From Alicyclobacillus sp. ALC3 (GTDB lineage: Bacteria; Bacillota; Bacilli; Alicyclobacillales; Alicyclobacillaceae), in assembly GCF_028751195.1 (NCBI RefSeq), contig NZ_CP066784.1:2356001-2420000 (forward strand): DNA of 64,000 nt, given 5' to 3'. The notes beneath the pieces are model-generated. The model saw only the letters and a program-made list of their open reading frames with translations, made no database searches and was not told the origin of the DNA. Below are positions 1-12,222 of this stretch, in pieces; within the stretch, counting starts at the first letter, position 1, and the number at the start of each line of letters is the position of its first letter. The position numbers and the translations under genes are program-made.

Positions 1-1008
<1,008 letters not shown>

Positions 1009-1092
1009 TTGCTGCTCATTTATGCTTCCTTAACTCCAGCCGAAGCCAAAGCCAATTCTGCTTGCGATACACTGTCGCTCTCTTGCGTGTTT

Positions 1093-1108
1093 AGTTTTCA
1101 AGGAACCA
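1093..1108 (-). promoter_or_regulatory. rRNA leader boxA (antitermination) element
   Basis: On the minus strand this reads TGGTTCCTTGAAAACT, the conserved sequence found just upstream of 16S genes in Bacillus-type rrn leaders, where Nus factors act in antitermination. It sits about 85 bp before the 16S 5' end, the expected place. Confidence 0.7.
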
Positions 1109-1289
1109 TTGTAGTGCTGGTATTCACCGCTTGACCCAAGCACCTGTTTGAAGCGGCAACGAGTATCTTACCACGCCTCGCTGACCATTTCCACTGGATG
1201 TTTCTGGTCGCTCACTATCTCGCAAGAGTTTCTGCAGCGGTTCAAGACGAACCCTGAAACCGAGTGGAAACCTCGTCTGACAGCCAACT

Positions 1290-1335
1290 GAAAAACCCGA
1301 GAAACCTTGATGTGACGCGGTTTGTGGGGTTTTTC
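1290..1335 (-). repeat. inverted repeat in the rrn leader
   Basis: Arms 1290-1306 and 1319-1335 pair at 15 of 17 positions around a 12-base loop. It lies between the rrn promoter and the 16S gene, so it would be transcribed in the leader and could form a strong hairpin. It is not followed by a T run on the minus strand, so it is more likely a processing or leader structure than a terminator. Confidence 0.6.
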
Positions 1336-1366
1336 TCAGCGGCACCGCCTCGCTGCGACATCGACT

Positions 1367-1396
1367 AATATACCACGCGATGAACACCCAAGTCAA
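1367..1396 (-). promoter_or_regulatory. sigma-A type promoter of the rRNA operon
   Basis: On the minus strand TTGACT (1391-1396) and TATATT (1367-1372) are separated by 18 bases, about 360 bp before 16S. It is the best -35/-10 pair in the 1.0-1.5 kb interval and points into the rRNA gene. A weaker second promoter nearer to 16S (TAAGAT near 1164) is possible. Confidence 0.6.
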
Positions 1397-1516
1397 CTGT
1401 CATTCGTAAATTTATACATGCAATGTCCTGATGAAAGTTTCAACACAAGTAGATCGACAGACAACTTCAATGAACTTCACGACGTTTCGGAAACAGGAAA
1501 AGGCTTTAGGACAACA

Positions 1517-1602
1517 CAAGCCCCTACCTTACGCGAGAACCCGCCCTACTCAAGGTCCCTACCTTACTCGATGCCCTACCTTACTCAAGGTCCCTATCTT
1601 AC
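1517..1602. repeat. five imperfect 17-18 bp tandem repeats
   Basis: Read on the minus strand, the unit GTAAGGTAGGG plus 6-7 variable bases (often ACCTTGA) occurs five times in a row with a few changes; the fourth copy is the most divergent. The array lies between the terminator of the small membrane-protein gene and the rrn promoter, so it is non-coding and just upstream of the rRNA promoter. No function is known to me. Confidence 0.7.
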
Positions 1603-1620
1603 ACGAGGGCGCACAAAGCA

Positions 1621-1653
1621 AACGCCGCAGACAAATGTCTTGTCTGCGGCGTT
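1621..1653 (-). terminator. rho-independent terminator after the small membrane-protein gene
   Basis: A perfect 14-bp stem (1621-1634 with 1640-1653) with a 5-base loop, followed on the minus strand by a T-rich tail (TTTGCTTTGT). It lies 12 bp after the stop codon of the 1666-1773 gene. Confidence 0.85.
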
Positions 1654-1665
1654 GTTATAAACCAT

Positions 1666-1773
1666 TTACCGTTTCGGCACAATCGCGTTAAAGAACAATA
1701 CCGCGAGGCCGACCAAAACAATGAACGCAAGAAACTCGCCACCCTGCGTTATTGCGAATTCTTCTATGTTCAC
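1666..1773 (-). CDS. 35-aa single-span membrane protein
   Basis: A short gene with all the signals of a real one. It starts at GTG (1773) nine bases after a strong AGAGGGGGG ribosome-binding site, has its own TTGGCA-17-TATGAT promoter upstream and a 14-bp terminator just after the TAA. The product is N-V-N-I-E-E-F-A then one hydrophobic helix of about 17 residues (LAFIVLVGLAVLFFNAI), ending in PKR. The positively charged end suggests the C-terminus stays in the cytoplasm. It sits between gyrA and the rRNA operon as a single-gene unit. I do not recognise the family; function unknown. Confidence 0.7.
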   Translation of the reverse strand: MNIEEFAITQGGEFLAFIVLVGLAVLFFNAIVPKR

Positions 1774-1800
1774 GTTCCGCCGCCCCCCTCTACTGGTACG

Positions 1801-1829
1801 ATCATACCGTAATCCATTCCCAATGCCAA
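1801..1829 (-). promoter_or_regulatory. promoter of the 35-aa membrane protein gene
   Basis: On the minus strand TTGGCA (1824-1829), a 17-base spacer and TATGAT (1801-1806), 27 bases before the GTG start. Near-consensus sigma-A promoter. Confidence 0.75.
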
Positions 1830-2008
1830 GCGTACTTGCGAACGTGCCTGTTTACATTTGCAGTCGAGATGCCCATGACAAATGAGTCTTGCAACACACC
1901 TCTAAGCGTACTATCCAACAAAGTGTGCCCAACCAGAACGTTGAAGCACCTCTTCTAGTTTGAACCGTATCGACCCTTCATACCGGGACGTTTCACACCA
2001 CAGCGGCA

Positions 2009-4618
2009 CTATTCTCCGCTGTCTTCGCCCGAATCGCTCGGTTCCACGTCGTCGCTCGGTTCCACGTCGGAATCATCATCGTTGCCTTCAGCCGCGCCAT
2101 CGGACTCGCGCGCAACATACTCAGCCTGCTCACCGTCAAGTTCGTCCAGCTCTTCGACGTCCTCTGCGTTGTCTGCGTCTTCCGACGTGACAACACGAGC
2201 GACCGTAGCCACTTCCTCACCTTCCGGCACGTTGATCAGCTTTACACCCTGCGTATTGCGGCCAAGTGTGGAGATATCCGCGACTCCGATGCGGATAGCG
2301 ACACCCGCGTTCGTGATAATCATCAAGTCATCGTTGTCGAACACCATCTTCAACGCCACAACTTCGCCGTTCTTTGGTGTACAGTTCAATGTCTTGATAC
2401 CTTTTCCGCCGCGCGTCTGAATGCGATAATCGTCCGCCTTGGTTCGTTTTCCGTAGCCGCGGGACGTCACGACGAGCACGTCCGTGTCCTCTTCGATCAC
2501 GTCCATCCCAATGACAGCATCATCTTCTCCGAGCGCAATGCCTTTTACACCCGTCGCAGCACGACCCATCGGCCGCACGTCGTCTTCGTGGAATCGAATC
2601 GACATTCCGCGCTTCGTGGCCATAATCATGTGCCTGTTCCCATCGGTCAGCCGAACCCCAATCAGTTCGTCGTCCTCGCGCAGGTTAATCGCGATAAGCC
2701 CGACACGCCGGATGTTCGCGTAGTCCTGGAGCAGTGTCTTCTTAATGACGCCCTGGCGAGTCGCAAAGAACAAGGTCAATCCCGCGACGTCCTCCTCAGC
2801 GAGCGACCGAATTGGAATCACCGTGGAGACCGTCTCTCCTTGTTCAATCGGGATCAGATTAATGATCGGCAGACCTTTCGCCTGGCGGCTGTACTCCGGA
2901 ATTTCATATGCCTTGAGCGCGTACATTCTGCCGCGGTTGGTGAAGAACATGACGTAATGATGCGACGACGTGATGTACATATGCTCGACGAAGTCCTCTT
3001 CGCGCGTGCCCATCATCGACATACCCCGTCCACCACGGCGCTGCTGATGGTACGTGTTGAGCGGAATTCGCTTGACATAGCCCGCGTTCGTGATGGCGAT
3101 GGCGACGTCGGTGACCGGAATTAAGTCTTCGTTCGTGATTTCGCCTTCCACCGCAACAATCTCCGTCCGCCTCTCGTCGGAGAACTTGTCGCGGATGTCG
3201 ACGAGTTCTTTGCGGATCACGTCGAGCAGTCGGCCCTCGTCGGCCAAAATGGCGCGCAACTCGCCAATTAGCTTTTGCAGTTCCGCGTACTCCGCCTCAA
3301 TCTTGTCACGTTCGAGGCCAGTCAAGCGCTGCAGCCGCATGTCGAGAATCGCCTGTGCCTGTTCCTGCGATAGTTGGAACCGGTCCATCAACCCAGTACG
3401 GGCGATTTCTGGTGTCGCCGACGCGCGGATGAGCGCAATCACTTCGTCAAGGTGATCGAGCGCGACTAACAAGCCTTCCAAAATGTGTGCGCGGGCTTCC
3501 GCTTTGTTCAGGTCAAACTGCGTACGCCGACGCACGACCTCGCGCTGATGCTGCAGATAGTGATACAAAACTTCGCGCAGATTCAGTACCTTCGGTTGTC
3601 CGTCAACCAGTGCAAGCATGATAACACCGAAGCTGCTTTGCATCGCCGTATGTTTGTAAAGGTTGTTCAGAACCACCTGCGGTTTCGCGTCGCGCCGCAG
3701 TTCAATCACGATGCGCATGCCGTCGCGGTCAGACTCGTCGCGCAGGTCGGTAATCCCATCGATGCGCTTATCACGGGTGAGTTCCGCGATCTTTTCGATC
3801 AACCGAGCCTTATTCTGCTGATACGGCAGCTCAGTGACGATAATGTGTGTCTTTCCGCCGTGACCTTCCTCAAACTCCGCTTTCGCACGCACCGCGATTG
3901 ACCCGCGCCCCGTCTCGTACGCGCTGCGGATTCCTTCGTGTCCGAGGATCACGCCGGCCGTCGGAAAGTCTGGCCCCTTGACTACCTGCATTAAGTCCTG
4001 GAGCGTCGTCTCCGGGTTGTCGATCATCAAAATGACTCCGTCAATCACCTCGCGCAGGTTGTGCGGAGGAATGTTCGTCGCCATACCGACGGCAATGCCG
4101 GACGAGCCATTGACGAGCAGGTTTGGGAAACGCGCTGGCAACACCAGTGGCTCCTGTTCGTTGCCGTCGTAGTTCGGACCGAAGTCGACCGTCTCTTTGT
4201 TGATGTCGCGTAAGAGTTCCATCGCAATCTGCGACAATCTCGACTCCGTATACCGCATTGCAGCAGCAGAGTCGCCGTCGACAGAACCGAAGTTGCCGTG
4301 GCCATCCACGAGCAAGTAACGCGTCGAGAAGTCTTGAGCCATCCGGACAAGCGCGTCATAAACCGCCGAATCGCCATGAGGGTGGTATTTACCAAGTACA
4401 TCACCGACGATACGCGCTGACTTCTTGTATGGCTTATCTGGTGTCATGCCAGATTCGAACATCGCGTACAAGATACGACGGTGCACCGGCTTCAAACCGT
4501 CGCGCACATCTGGAATCGCGCGGCTTACGATAACGCTCATCGCGTAGTCGATGAATGAGTTTTTCAGTTCCTGACTCAGTTCAATCGGCAGAACCTTGCT
4601 GTCATACGAGTCTGCCAA
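2009..4618 (-). CDS. gyrA: DNA gyrase subunit A
   Basis: Breaks and rejoins DNA within the A2B2 gyrase that introduces negative supercoils. The 869-aa product has the N-terminal breakage-reunion domain with the catalytic tyrosine in AAMRYTE (Tyr123), the quinolone-determining region [13 protein letters not shown] with the sensitive-type Ser84 and Asp88, and the GyrA box QRRGGRG in the C-terminal beta-pinwheel. It ends in an unusually long acidic tail of about 60 residues rich in D, E and S, including a duplicated [12 protein letters not shown] segment encoded by a 16-bp direct repeat near 2035-2070. Start is TTG (4618) with AGGAGTG upstream. It follows gyrB by 77 bp and is probably co-transcribed with it. 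Confidence 0.98.
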   Translation of the reverse strand: MADSYDSKVLPIELSQELKNSFIDYAMSVIVSRAIPDVRDGLKPVHRRILYAMFESGMTPDKPYKKSARIVGDVLGKYHPHGDSAVYDALVRMAQDFSTRYLLVDGHGNFGSVDGDSAAAMRYTESRLSQIAMELLRDINKETVDFGPNYDGNEQEPLVLPARFPNLLVNGSSGIAVGMATNIPPHNLREVIDGVILMIDNPETTLQDLMQVVKGPDFPTAGVILGHEGIRSAYETGRGSIAVRAKAEFEEGHGGKTHIIVTELPYQQNKARLIEKIAELTRDKRIDGITDLRDESDRDGMRIVIELRRDAKPQVVLNNLYKHTAMQSSFGVIMLALVDGQPKVLNLREVLYHYLQHQREVVRRRTQFDLNKAEARAHILEGLLVALDHLDEVIALIRASATPEIARTGLMDRFQLSQEQAQAILDMRLQRLTGLERDKIEAEYAELQKLIGELRAILADEGRLLDVIRKELVDIRDKFSDERRTEIVAVEGEITNEDLIPVTDVAIAITNAGYVKRIPLNTYHQQRRGGRGMSMMGTREEDFVEHMYITSSHHYVMFFTNRGRMYALKAYEIPEYSRQAKGLPIINLIPIEQGETVSTVIPIRSLAEEDVAGLTLFFATRQGVIKKTLLQDYANIRRVGLIAINLREDDELIGVRLTDGNRHMIMATKRGMSIRFHEDDVRPMGRAATGVKGIALGEDDAVIGMDVIEEDTDVLVVTSRGYGKRTKADDYRIQTRGGKGIKTLNCTPKNGEVVALKMVFDNDDLMIITNAGVAIRIGVADISTLGRNTQGVKLINVPEGEEVATVARVVTSEDADNAEDVEELDELDGEQAEYVARESDGAAEGNDDDSDVEPSDDVEPSDSGEDSGE

Positions 4619-4695
4619 ACCGATTCACTCCTGTCCGTTTCAATCGGCGGTGGCGCGCCAGATTTCACTCAAGGCCCACGACCGAAGGCAAAAGC

Positions 4696-6923
<2,228 letters not shown>

Positions 6924-8042
6924 CTAATCCTCCATCTGTATTATACCAGATTGGACATAAAACAACTTCGCTGATACATGCAGCTCGTGTTCAAGGTGAA
7001 ACAGGCTGGTGGTGGTCAGAACAGTTTGCACCTTCTGGCTCATCGACAACACGAGGTTTTTTTGCCTGGTGTCGTCAAGCTCCGACAACACGTCGTCAAG
7101 CAAAAGCACTGGGTATTCTCCGACTTCTTCGTAGATAAAGTCTATTTCAGCCAGCCGAAGAGACAGAGCAATCGTCCGCTGTTGACCTTGACTGGCAAAC
7201 GACTGAACCGGTTGCCCGCCAATGAGGAGTGAAAGGTCGTCACGATGCGGTCCGACCGAGGTGTGGCCCTGGCGTACGTCGCTCGCTCGCTTTTTCTCGA
7301 GCTCAGACTGAAAAACAACGGCGATCGCAGCCCGGTCTCTCCATTGTTCTTCATTCAGCGGCAAACTGCAAGCATACTGGATGTCCAACATTTCTCGGCC
7401 GTCCGATATGGCTGCATGCACTCTTTGCGCATAGCCTCGCAATCGTTCGACGAAGTGTGCGCGGCGAGCGTAGACTTCCACGCCGTGTCCGACCAATTGC
7501 TCGTCAAGGGTGTCGAGCATTGTGTCATCGACCGTTTGTGGAGCCCGTAGCAGTGCATTGCGCTGCTGTACCGCTCGGGCATAGCGAGTCAAGTGATACA
7601 GGTAGGTTGGCTGCGTCTGCGCTAACTCCATGTCGAGAAACCGCCGCCGCAGTGCCGGAGCCCCTTTCACCAACTGCAAGTCCTCTGGCGCAAACAAGAC
7701 GATTTGAAAGTGGCCGACGAAGTCACTCATCTTCGCTTGCGGAACCCCGTTGACCAACGCCCGCTTGGTGCCTTTCTGGTAGTCGACCCGCAGTTCTCTG
7801 CGCGTCGCGTATTTTGAATTGACACGAGCGCGGATGGAGGCTTCGTCCTGTCCCCACGCAACGAGGTCACTGTCTCGATTTGTCCGATGAGACTTTCCTA
7901 CCGCCAGGCAGTGAATCGCCTCTACGACATTGGTTTTACCCTGCGCGTTTTCTCCAAGCAAAATGTTTACGCCGGGCAGGAACGAAATGTCCTGCTCAGC
8001 GTAGTTCCGAAAGTGCCGAAGGGTCAATTCCTCGAGAATCAT
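6924..8042 (-). CDS. recF: DNA replication and repair protein RecF
   Basis: SMC-like ATPase of the RecFOR pathway, which loads RecA at single-strand gaps. The 372-aa protein shows Walker A GENAQGKT at residues 30-37, a signature region and Walker B LLLDDVLSELD near the C-terminus. It begins only 7 bp after dnaN and its stop codon touches the start of remB, so these genes form one operon. In B. subtilis yaaA (an S4-domain gene) lies between dnaN and recF; here it is absent. Confidence 0.97.
   Translation of the reverse strand: MILEELTLRHFRNYAEQDISFLPGVNILLGENAQGKTNVVEAIHCLAVGKSHRTNRDSDLVAWGQDEASIRARVNSKYATRRELRVDYQKGTKRALVNGVPQAKMSDFVGHFQIVLFAPEDLQLVKGAPALRRRFLDMELAQTQPTYLYHLTRYARAVQQRNALLRAPQTVDDTMLDTLDEQLVGHGVEVYARRAHFVERLRGYAQRVHAAISDGREMLDIQYACSLPLNEEQWRDRAAIAVVFQSELEKKRASDVRQGHTSVGPHRDDLSLLIGGQPVQSFASQGQQRTIALSLRLAEIDFIYEEVGEYPVLLLDDVLSELDDTRQKNLVLSMSQKVQTVLTTTSLFHLEHELHVSAKLFYVQSGIIQMED
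6940..6949 (-). promoter_or_regulatory. extended -10 promoter candidate for remB
   Basis: On the minus strand TCTGGTATAAT: a perfect TATAAT with an upstream TG one base away. No clear -35 hexamer is seen, as is usual for extended -10 promoters. It lies in the last codons of recF, about 17 bp before the remB ATG. Confidence 0.45.
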
Positions 8043-8049
8043 CTCTGCG

Positions 8050-9180
8050 TTAGCGCGTCAACACAGGTGAGATTAATTGCAGAGCCGTATCGTCGCCAGG
8101 TTCCTGAAGAATAAACGGCTGATTCGGACCGTTGAAGCGGACGACCACTGACTCAGACGAGATAGCATCGAGGGCATCCAGGACGTTTTTGCCGTTAAAA
8201 GCAATCTGCATCACATCACCTGACTGTGCCTCGACGCCAACTTGCTCAGACACATTCCCTACTTCTGCTGAACTTGAGGAAATAGTGATATAGCCGTTCG
8301 TAATCTCCAACCTCACCTGATTGTTGTCTCTGTCCCTGGCAATTAATGTCGCGCGATCAATGGACGAAGTAAGCTCATGCGTTGGCAGAGTGACTTCCGT
8401 ACGAAAGTGCGTCGGGATGATGCGGGATGTATCTGGGTAGCTGCCGTCAATCAGCCGCGTGTAGAAATGTGTCGGTCCGACTACGAACAAGCTGTGGCTG
8501 TCGCTGTGTTGGACAGAAATCGGAGAGTCGTCATCCGGCAGAATTTTAGACAATTCGAGCAGGGATTTTCCAGGTAAAATCATGTTCCATTGTAAACTTT
8601 CATCCATTTCGTCGAAGCGGACAGTTCGCGTTGCAAGACGCAATGCATCTGTCGCTGTGCAGTTGAGTTCGCCTCTTTGCAGTTGAAAGTGGATACCTGT
8701 AAGGACAGGGCGAACTTCTGAATTCGAAGCTGCAAAGGCTGTAGTAACAATCAGTCGCTTCAAAGTGTGGCTGTCCACTTGAACCGGATCGACATCATGG
8801 AAGACAGGCAGTGTCGGGAATTCTGCTGCGTCAATGCCGTGGAGGTGAAACTGTGCTTGTCCGGACTGAATTTCCGCTACGTAATTATTTTGAATTGTGA
8901 CTGTGACATCATCGGCTGGAAGTTTTCGTACCACGTCGGATAAGTAACGTGCTGGTAAGACGATCGATCCCGGTTGTTCTACAGAGAGTCGAGTTGATTC
9001 GTCTGCGACTACGTGGGTCTGAATTCCGAGTTCCAAATCATACGCTGTGGCCGTTAAAGTTGTGGGCGTAGCTTCTAGGAGAATGCCCGTTAACACTGGC
9101 TTTGGACTACGAACGGCAACTGCGCGTGAGACAGTTTGACTGAGTTGGAGCAGTGTACTTTGTTTGATGGAAAACTTCAT
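8050..9180 (-). CDS. dnaN: DNA polymerase III beta subunit (sliding clamp)
   Basis: Ring-shaped processivity clamp of the replicative polymerase. The 376-aa product starts MKFSIKQSTLLQLSQTVSRA, the usual start of Firmicute beta clamps, and has the three-domain length of the family. An in-frame ORF extends to 9249, but its extra N-terminus does not fit the family, so I start at the ATG at 9180; GAGAAGGGA lies upstream at rather long spacing. It follows dnaA after a 304-bp gap with DnaA-box-like sites. Confidence 0.96.
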   Translation of the reverse strand: MKFSIKQSTLLQLSQTVSRAVAVRSPKPVLTGILLEATPTTLTATAYDLELGIQTHVVADESTRLSVEQPGSIVLPARYLSDVVRKLPADDVTVTIQNNYVAEIQSGQAQFHLHGIDAAEFPTLPVFHDVDPVQVDSHTLKRLIVTTAFAASNSEVRPVLTGIHFQLQRGELNCTATDALRLATRTVRFDEMDESLQWNMILPGKSLLELSKILPDDDSPISVQHSDSHSLFVVGPTHFYTRLIDGSYPDTSRIIPTHFRTEVTLPTHELTSSIDRATLIARDRDNNQVRLEITNGYITISSSSAEVGNVSEQVGVEAQSGDVMQIAFNGKNVLDALDAISSESVVVRFNGPNQPFILQEPGDDTALQLISPVLTR

Positions 9181-9319
9181 GTTTTTCAGCATTCCCTTCT
9201 CGAGTCGGCTTCGTTGTTTGCTTCGGCTGTGCTGCGTGCCGCTTTTCATTTCGGGTTGGTATAAGTATTAGGATGGATCGTAAAAAATCAGCAGTGCAAG
9301 TACTAGGGCCTGTGTTTCC

Positions 9320-9422
9320 TGTGCATAACATCGATGTTTAGCGAAAGAACGCGTTTTACAGTGTTTTATGGCTGTGAAGAAGTTGTGCATAAGCAGTTAC
9401 TCGACTCATGACATTGTCCACA
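9320..9422. other. second DnaA-box cluster, dnaA-dnaN gap (oriC part 2)
   Basis: Three sites one base from the TTATCCACA consensus: TGTGCATAA at 9320-9328 and 9384-9392 (minus-strand TTATGCACA) and TTGTCCACA at 9414-9422. In B. subtilis the same gap carries the unwinding region, with dnaA flanked by two box clusters. The surrounding 9250-9484 is the AT-richer part of this gap. Inference by synteny. Confidence 0.55.
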
Positions 9423-9484
9423 GTCTCTGTGCAAAATCGGCAGTTTTGCGCGACTGTAGTCTGCGAACGGAACCGACTTGCGCC

Positions 9485-10939
9485 TTAGTGGAGCGTTCGG
9501 ATGGCTTCTGACAGGCGATTGACTGTATCTTGCAACTGCGGGTCTTTCTCAAGCTCAGTTGAGACTTTTTCACAGGCGTGCAGGACGGTTGTATGGTCAC
9601 GTCCGCCAAACTCGGCGCCGATGCGCGGCAGTGATAAATCGGTCAACTCGCGTACTAGATACATCGCGATCTGACGAGGAAATGCGACGTTTTTGGAGCG
9701 GTTTTTTGCTTTCATGTCTTCCATGCGCAAACCAAAGTGGTCTCCGATCACCTTCTGAATGCGCTGGGGCGTAATCACCTTTGGTTGGCTTGGAGAAATG
9801 ATGTGCTTCAGGGCCTCTTTGGCGAGGGCGACATCAATGTCGCGGTTGACCAGCGAAGAATAGGCCACCACTCGAATAAGAGCGCCTTCGAGTTCACGGA
9901 TGTTCGTGTCAATTTGGTTTGCAATATAAAAAGTCACGTCTTCAGGCACATGAAACCGATCAGACTTTGCTTTGCGTTGAAGAATCGCAACGCGCGTCTC
10001 GAGGTCGGGCGGCTGGATATCGGTGATGAGTCCCCACTCAAACCGGGAGCGCAGCCGGTCTTCGAGTGTTGGGATCTCACGTGGCGGTCGGTCGCTGGAA
10101 AGGACAATCTGTTTACCCTCGTTGTGGAGTGCGTTAAATGTATGAAAAAACTCTTCCTGAGTTGATTCCTTCTTAGCCAAGAACTGAATGTCATCAACAA
10201 GTAACACGTCAATGGAGCGGTAGCGGCGACGAAACTCATTGCTGGTATTATTGCGCAGCGATGTGATGAAGTCGTTCGTGAACTGTTCGCAGGATAAATA
10301 CATCACGTTTAAGCGGGGGCTGCGCTCGAGAATCAGATGGCTGATGGCGTGCATCAGGTGCGTCTTACCAAGACCTACTCCGCCATAGATGAACAGAGGA
10401 TTATATGATTTCGCAGGTGCCTCAGCGACTGCAAGGCAGGCAGCATGTGCAAAGCGATTGCTTGCGCCAATGACGAAATTAGTAAATGTGTAGCGCGGAT
10501 TGAAGCTTTGCGCAGGGAACTCTGTATCGACAGCTTCTGTGGCATCGATTGCTGAAAAGGGAGTAACGATGGTATCCAACACACCAGTGTGCCGAACTGT
10601 CATGTCGGGAATGTGTCCGGTGTCAGGCAGCGGAGACTCTTCGTCTGTCCGATCCTCTTTGTCGCCTGGGGAAATGAATCGAACGCGATAAGGCTCACCT
10701 GTGTACGATGCACACAAGTGTGAGATGGTTTCACGGTAGTTTTCAGCGATCCAGTTCTTCGTGAAGGATGTAGGGACGAATACCGTCAATATTTGGTCGG
10801 TTTCAGTAAAATCGACAACCCGCGTTCCGCCAAACCAAGTTTCGAATGTTCGTGGATTCATTCGTTCGCGGATAGTCTCTAGTACTTTCCCCCAAAGTGA
10901 GTCAAAAAACGTGGGATCGAACGCAGTGCTCATGCTCAT
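9485..10939 (-). CDS. dnaA: chromosomal replication initiator DnaA
   Basis: AAA+ initiator that binds DnaA boxes and opens oriC. The 484-aa product has domain I (TWFGGT region), a variable linker, the AAA+ domain with Walker A GGVGLGKT and Walker [11 protein letters not shown], and domain IV with the DNA-binding signature [12 protein letters not shown] start at ATG 10939, five bases after GGGGG; the ORF is open further upstream to 10996 but without family similarity. Transcribed away from the rpmH side of the origin. Confidence 0.98.
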   Translation of the reverse strand: MSMSTAFDPTFFDSLWGKVLETIRERMNPRTFETWFGGTRVVDFTETDQILTVFVPTSFTKNWIAENYRETISHLCASYTGEPYRVRFISPGDKEDRTDEESPLPDTGHIPDMTVRHTGVLDTIVTPFSAIDATEAVDTEFPAQSFNPRYTFTNFVIGASNRFAHAACLAVAEAPAKSYNPLFIYGGVGLGKTHLMHAISHLILERSPRLNVMYLSCEQFTNDFITSLRNNTSNEFRRRYRSIDVLLVDDIQFLAKKESTQEEFFHTFNALHNEGKQIVLSSDRPPREIPTLEDRLRSRFEWGLITDIQPPDLETRVAILQRKAKSDRFHVPEDVTFYIANQIDTNIRELEGALIRVVAYSSLVNRDIDVALAKEALKHIISPSQPKVITPQRIQKVIGDHFGLRMEDMKAKNRSKNVAFPRQIAMYLVRELTDLSLPRIGAEFGGRDHTTVLHACEKVSTELEKDPQLQDTVNRLSEAIRTLH

Positions 10940-11123
10940 GATTACCCCCAAAGAACTACGAAAAATTACGAGCGGATGAGTGCATGTGTAGTGCAAATAG
11001 TCGTCGAAACAGGTAGGAAGATGTCGAATTTAAGCCGACATGTGTTCCCCGGACGCCAATAAGCGGATGGAGTAAGCGAGTCCCTGTATCGGTTGGAGAT
11101 AACCACAGAAATGGCGGATGATT

Positions 11124-11304
11124 TTATCCACAGCCTGTGCATAATTCTGTGGATAACTGAGTGTTATCCACGGTTGTGCGTAATGTGGCGAACTCTATCA
11201 TACCAAACTGGAAGAGGACGGGGCAATGCATTTTGCCGTTTATCCACAAATGCAACAATTGTTCGCCCACAGCTAAGTGGATACTTGGGACAAGTTGTGG
11301 ATGA
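11124..11304. other. oriC: replication origin oriC, main DnaA-box cluster
   Basis: The gap between divergent dnaA and rpmH contains perfect DnaA boxes TTATCCACA at 11124-11132 and 11240-11248 and TGTGGATAA (reverse) at 11148-11156, plus near-consensus TTATCCACG at 11164-11172 and TGTGGATGA at 11296-11304. This density, next to dnaA and at the switch of gene direction, marks the origin. Confidence 0.88.
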
Positions 11305-11315
11305 AGTGATTTTGC

Positions 11316-11345
11316 TTGACAAAAATGTGGAGGGGTGCCTATAAT
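11316..11345 (+). promoter_or_regulatory. rpmH operon promoter
   Basis: Perfect TTGACA (11316-11321) and TATAAT (11340-11345) with an 18-base spacer, 44 bases before the rpmH start. It overlaps the end of the oriC region. Confidence 0.85.
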
Positions 11346-11388
11346 GATGAACAGTTTCTGCCCATAAGGTAAAAGGGGGTGGCGCAAT

Positions 11389-11523
11389 TTGAAGCCGACC
11401 TACAACCCAAATACACGCAAGCGTAAGAAGGTACATGGATTTCGTAAGCGGATGTTGACGAAGAACGGTCGCAGGGTGATCGCTGCTCGTCGCCGCAGAG
11501 GGAGAAAGGTTCTTACCGCATAA
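11389..11523 (+). CDS. rpmH: ribosomal protein bL34
   Basis: 44-aa, very basic large-subunit protein. The product begins (M)[17 protein letters not shown] and ends in RRGRKVLTA, the invariant L34 pattern. Start is TTG with GGGGGTG seven bases upstream. The stop codon is built into the stem of the following terminator. First gene of the rpmH-rnpA-yidD-yidC-khpB group. Too short for the usual length cut-offs. Confidence 0.96.
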   Translation: MKPTYNPNTRKRKKVHGFRKRMLTKNGRRVIAARRRRGRKVLTA

Positions 11524-11546
11524 GGCCGCTTCGGTGGCCTTTTTTG
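11522..11546 (+). terminator. terminator between rpmH and rnpA
   Basis: 8-bp stem (11522-11529 with 11534-11541, one G-T pair) with TTCG tetraloop and a TTTTTT run. It overlaps the rpmH stop codon. Because rnpA follows without a clear promoter, it may act as a partial attenuator that sets the rpmH to rnpA ratio. Confidence 0.8.
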
Positions 11547-11629
11547 ATTTTTGTGGGTCGATTCGCGTCGACTTCGGGTATTCTGTTGAGGCTCAGGTCG
11601 AATTGGGAGTAGTGGGAGGAGTTTGTGCT

Positions 11630-11968
11630 GTGCGCGCTGAACATCGGTTGAAGTTGAACCGCGAATTTCGAAGAGTGTTCGCGCGTGGGCGGTCCAAAGC
11701 GACAGGCCGCCTGGTTCTTTATTGGTGGCAGAAGCGAGATGGTCACTTTCGAGTTGGTTTTTCTGTCAGCAAGAAAGTCGGCAACGCTGTAGTCCGCAAT
11801 CGTTTGAAACGTCAGTTGCGCGCGTGCCTCGCGCAGTATCAAAATATATTGGCGGAGCACTCTGTTGACTTCGTGTTTGTGTGTCGCCCAGCCGCAGCTG
11901 GATCGTCTTTTGCTGAGTTAAATGAAGACGTGGTCAGATTACTGCGCAAAGGACAGTTCATGGTATGA
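11630..11968 (+). CDS. rnpA: ribonuclease P protein component
   Basis: Protein cofactor of RNase P, which trims tRNA 5' ends. The 112-aa product starts VRAEHRLKLNREFRRVFARG and carries the RNR signature VGNAVVRNRLKRQLR near residue 55-70. I chose GTG 11630 because GGGAGGAG lies eight bases upstream and because this gives the family length; the open frame reaches back to 11534. Lies between rpmH and yidD as in most bacteria. Confidence 0.95.
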   Translation: MRAEHRLKLNREFRRVFARGRSKATGRLVLYWWQKRDGHFRVGFSVSKKVGNAVVRNRLKRQLRACLAQYQNILAEHSVDFVFVCRPAAAGSSFAELNEDVVRLLRKGQFMV

Positions 11969-11983
11969 TGGGGAAGTTGGGGG

Positions 11984-12211
11984 ATGAATAACTTGAAACG
12001 TCTGGTCCTCTTGCTGATTCGGTTCTATCAATTGGCGATTTCACCGATGTTTCCACCAAGCTGTCGGTTTGTTCCAACTTGTTCACAGTATGCGGTTGAG
12101 GCTGTGGGCCGGTTTGGTGTGCTCCGCGGCGGGTGGCTTACGACGAAGCGGTTGCTCAAGTGCGGTCCGTGGCACCACGGCGGGTTCGATCCCGTACCCA
12201 CCGAGCGGTAG
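11984..12211 (+). CDS. yidD: membrane protein insertion efficiency factor YidD
   Basis: 75-aa small protein associated with YidC-dependent membrane insertion. It has the family pattern: an amphipathic N-terminus ([19 protein letters not shown]), the cysteine motif PTCSQYA and [24 protein letters not shown]. Lies 15 bp after rnpA and 11 bp before yidC. Confidence 0.95.
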   Translation: MNNLKRLVLLLIRFYQLAISPMFPPSCRFVPTCSQYAVEAVGRFGVLRGGWLTTKRLLKCGPWHHGGFDPVPTER

Positions 12212-12222
12212 GAGGTATATTG

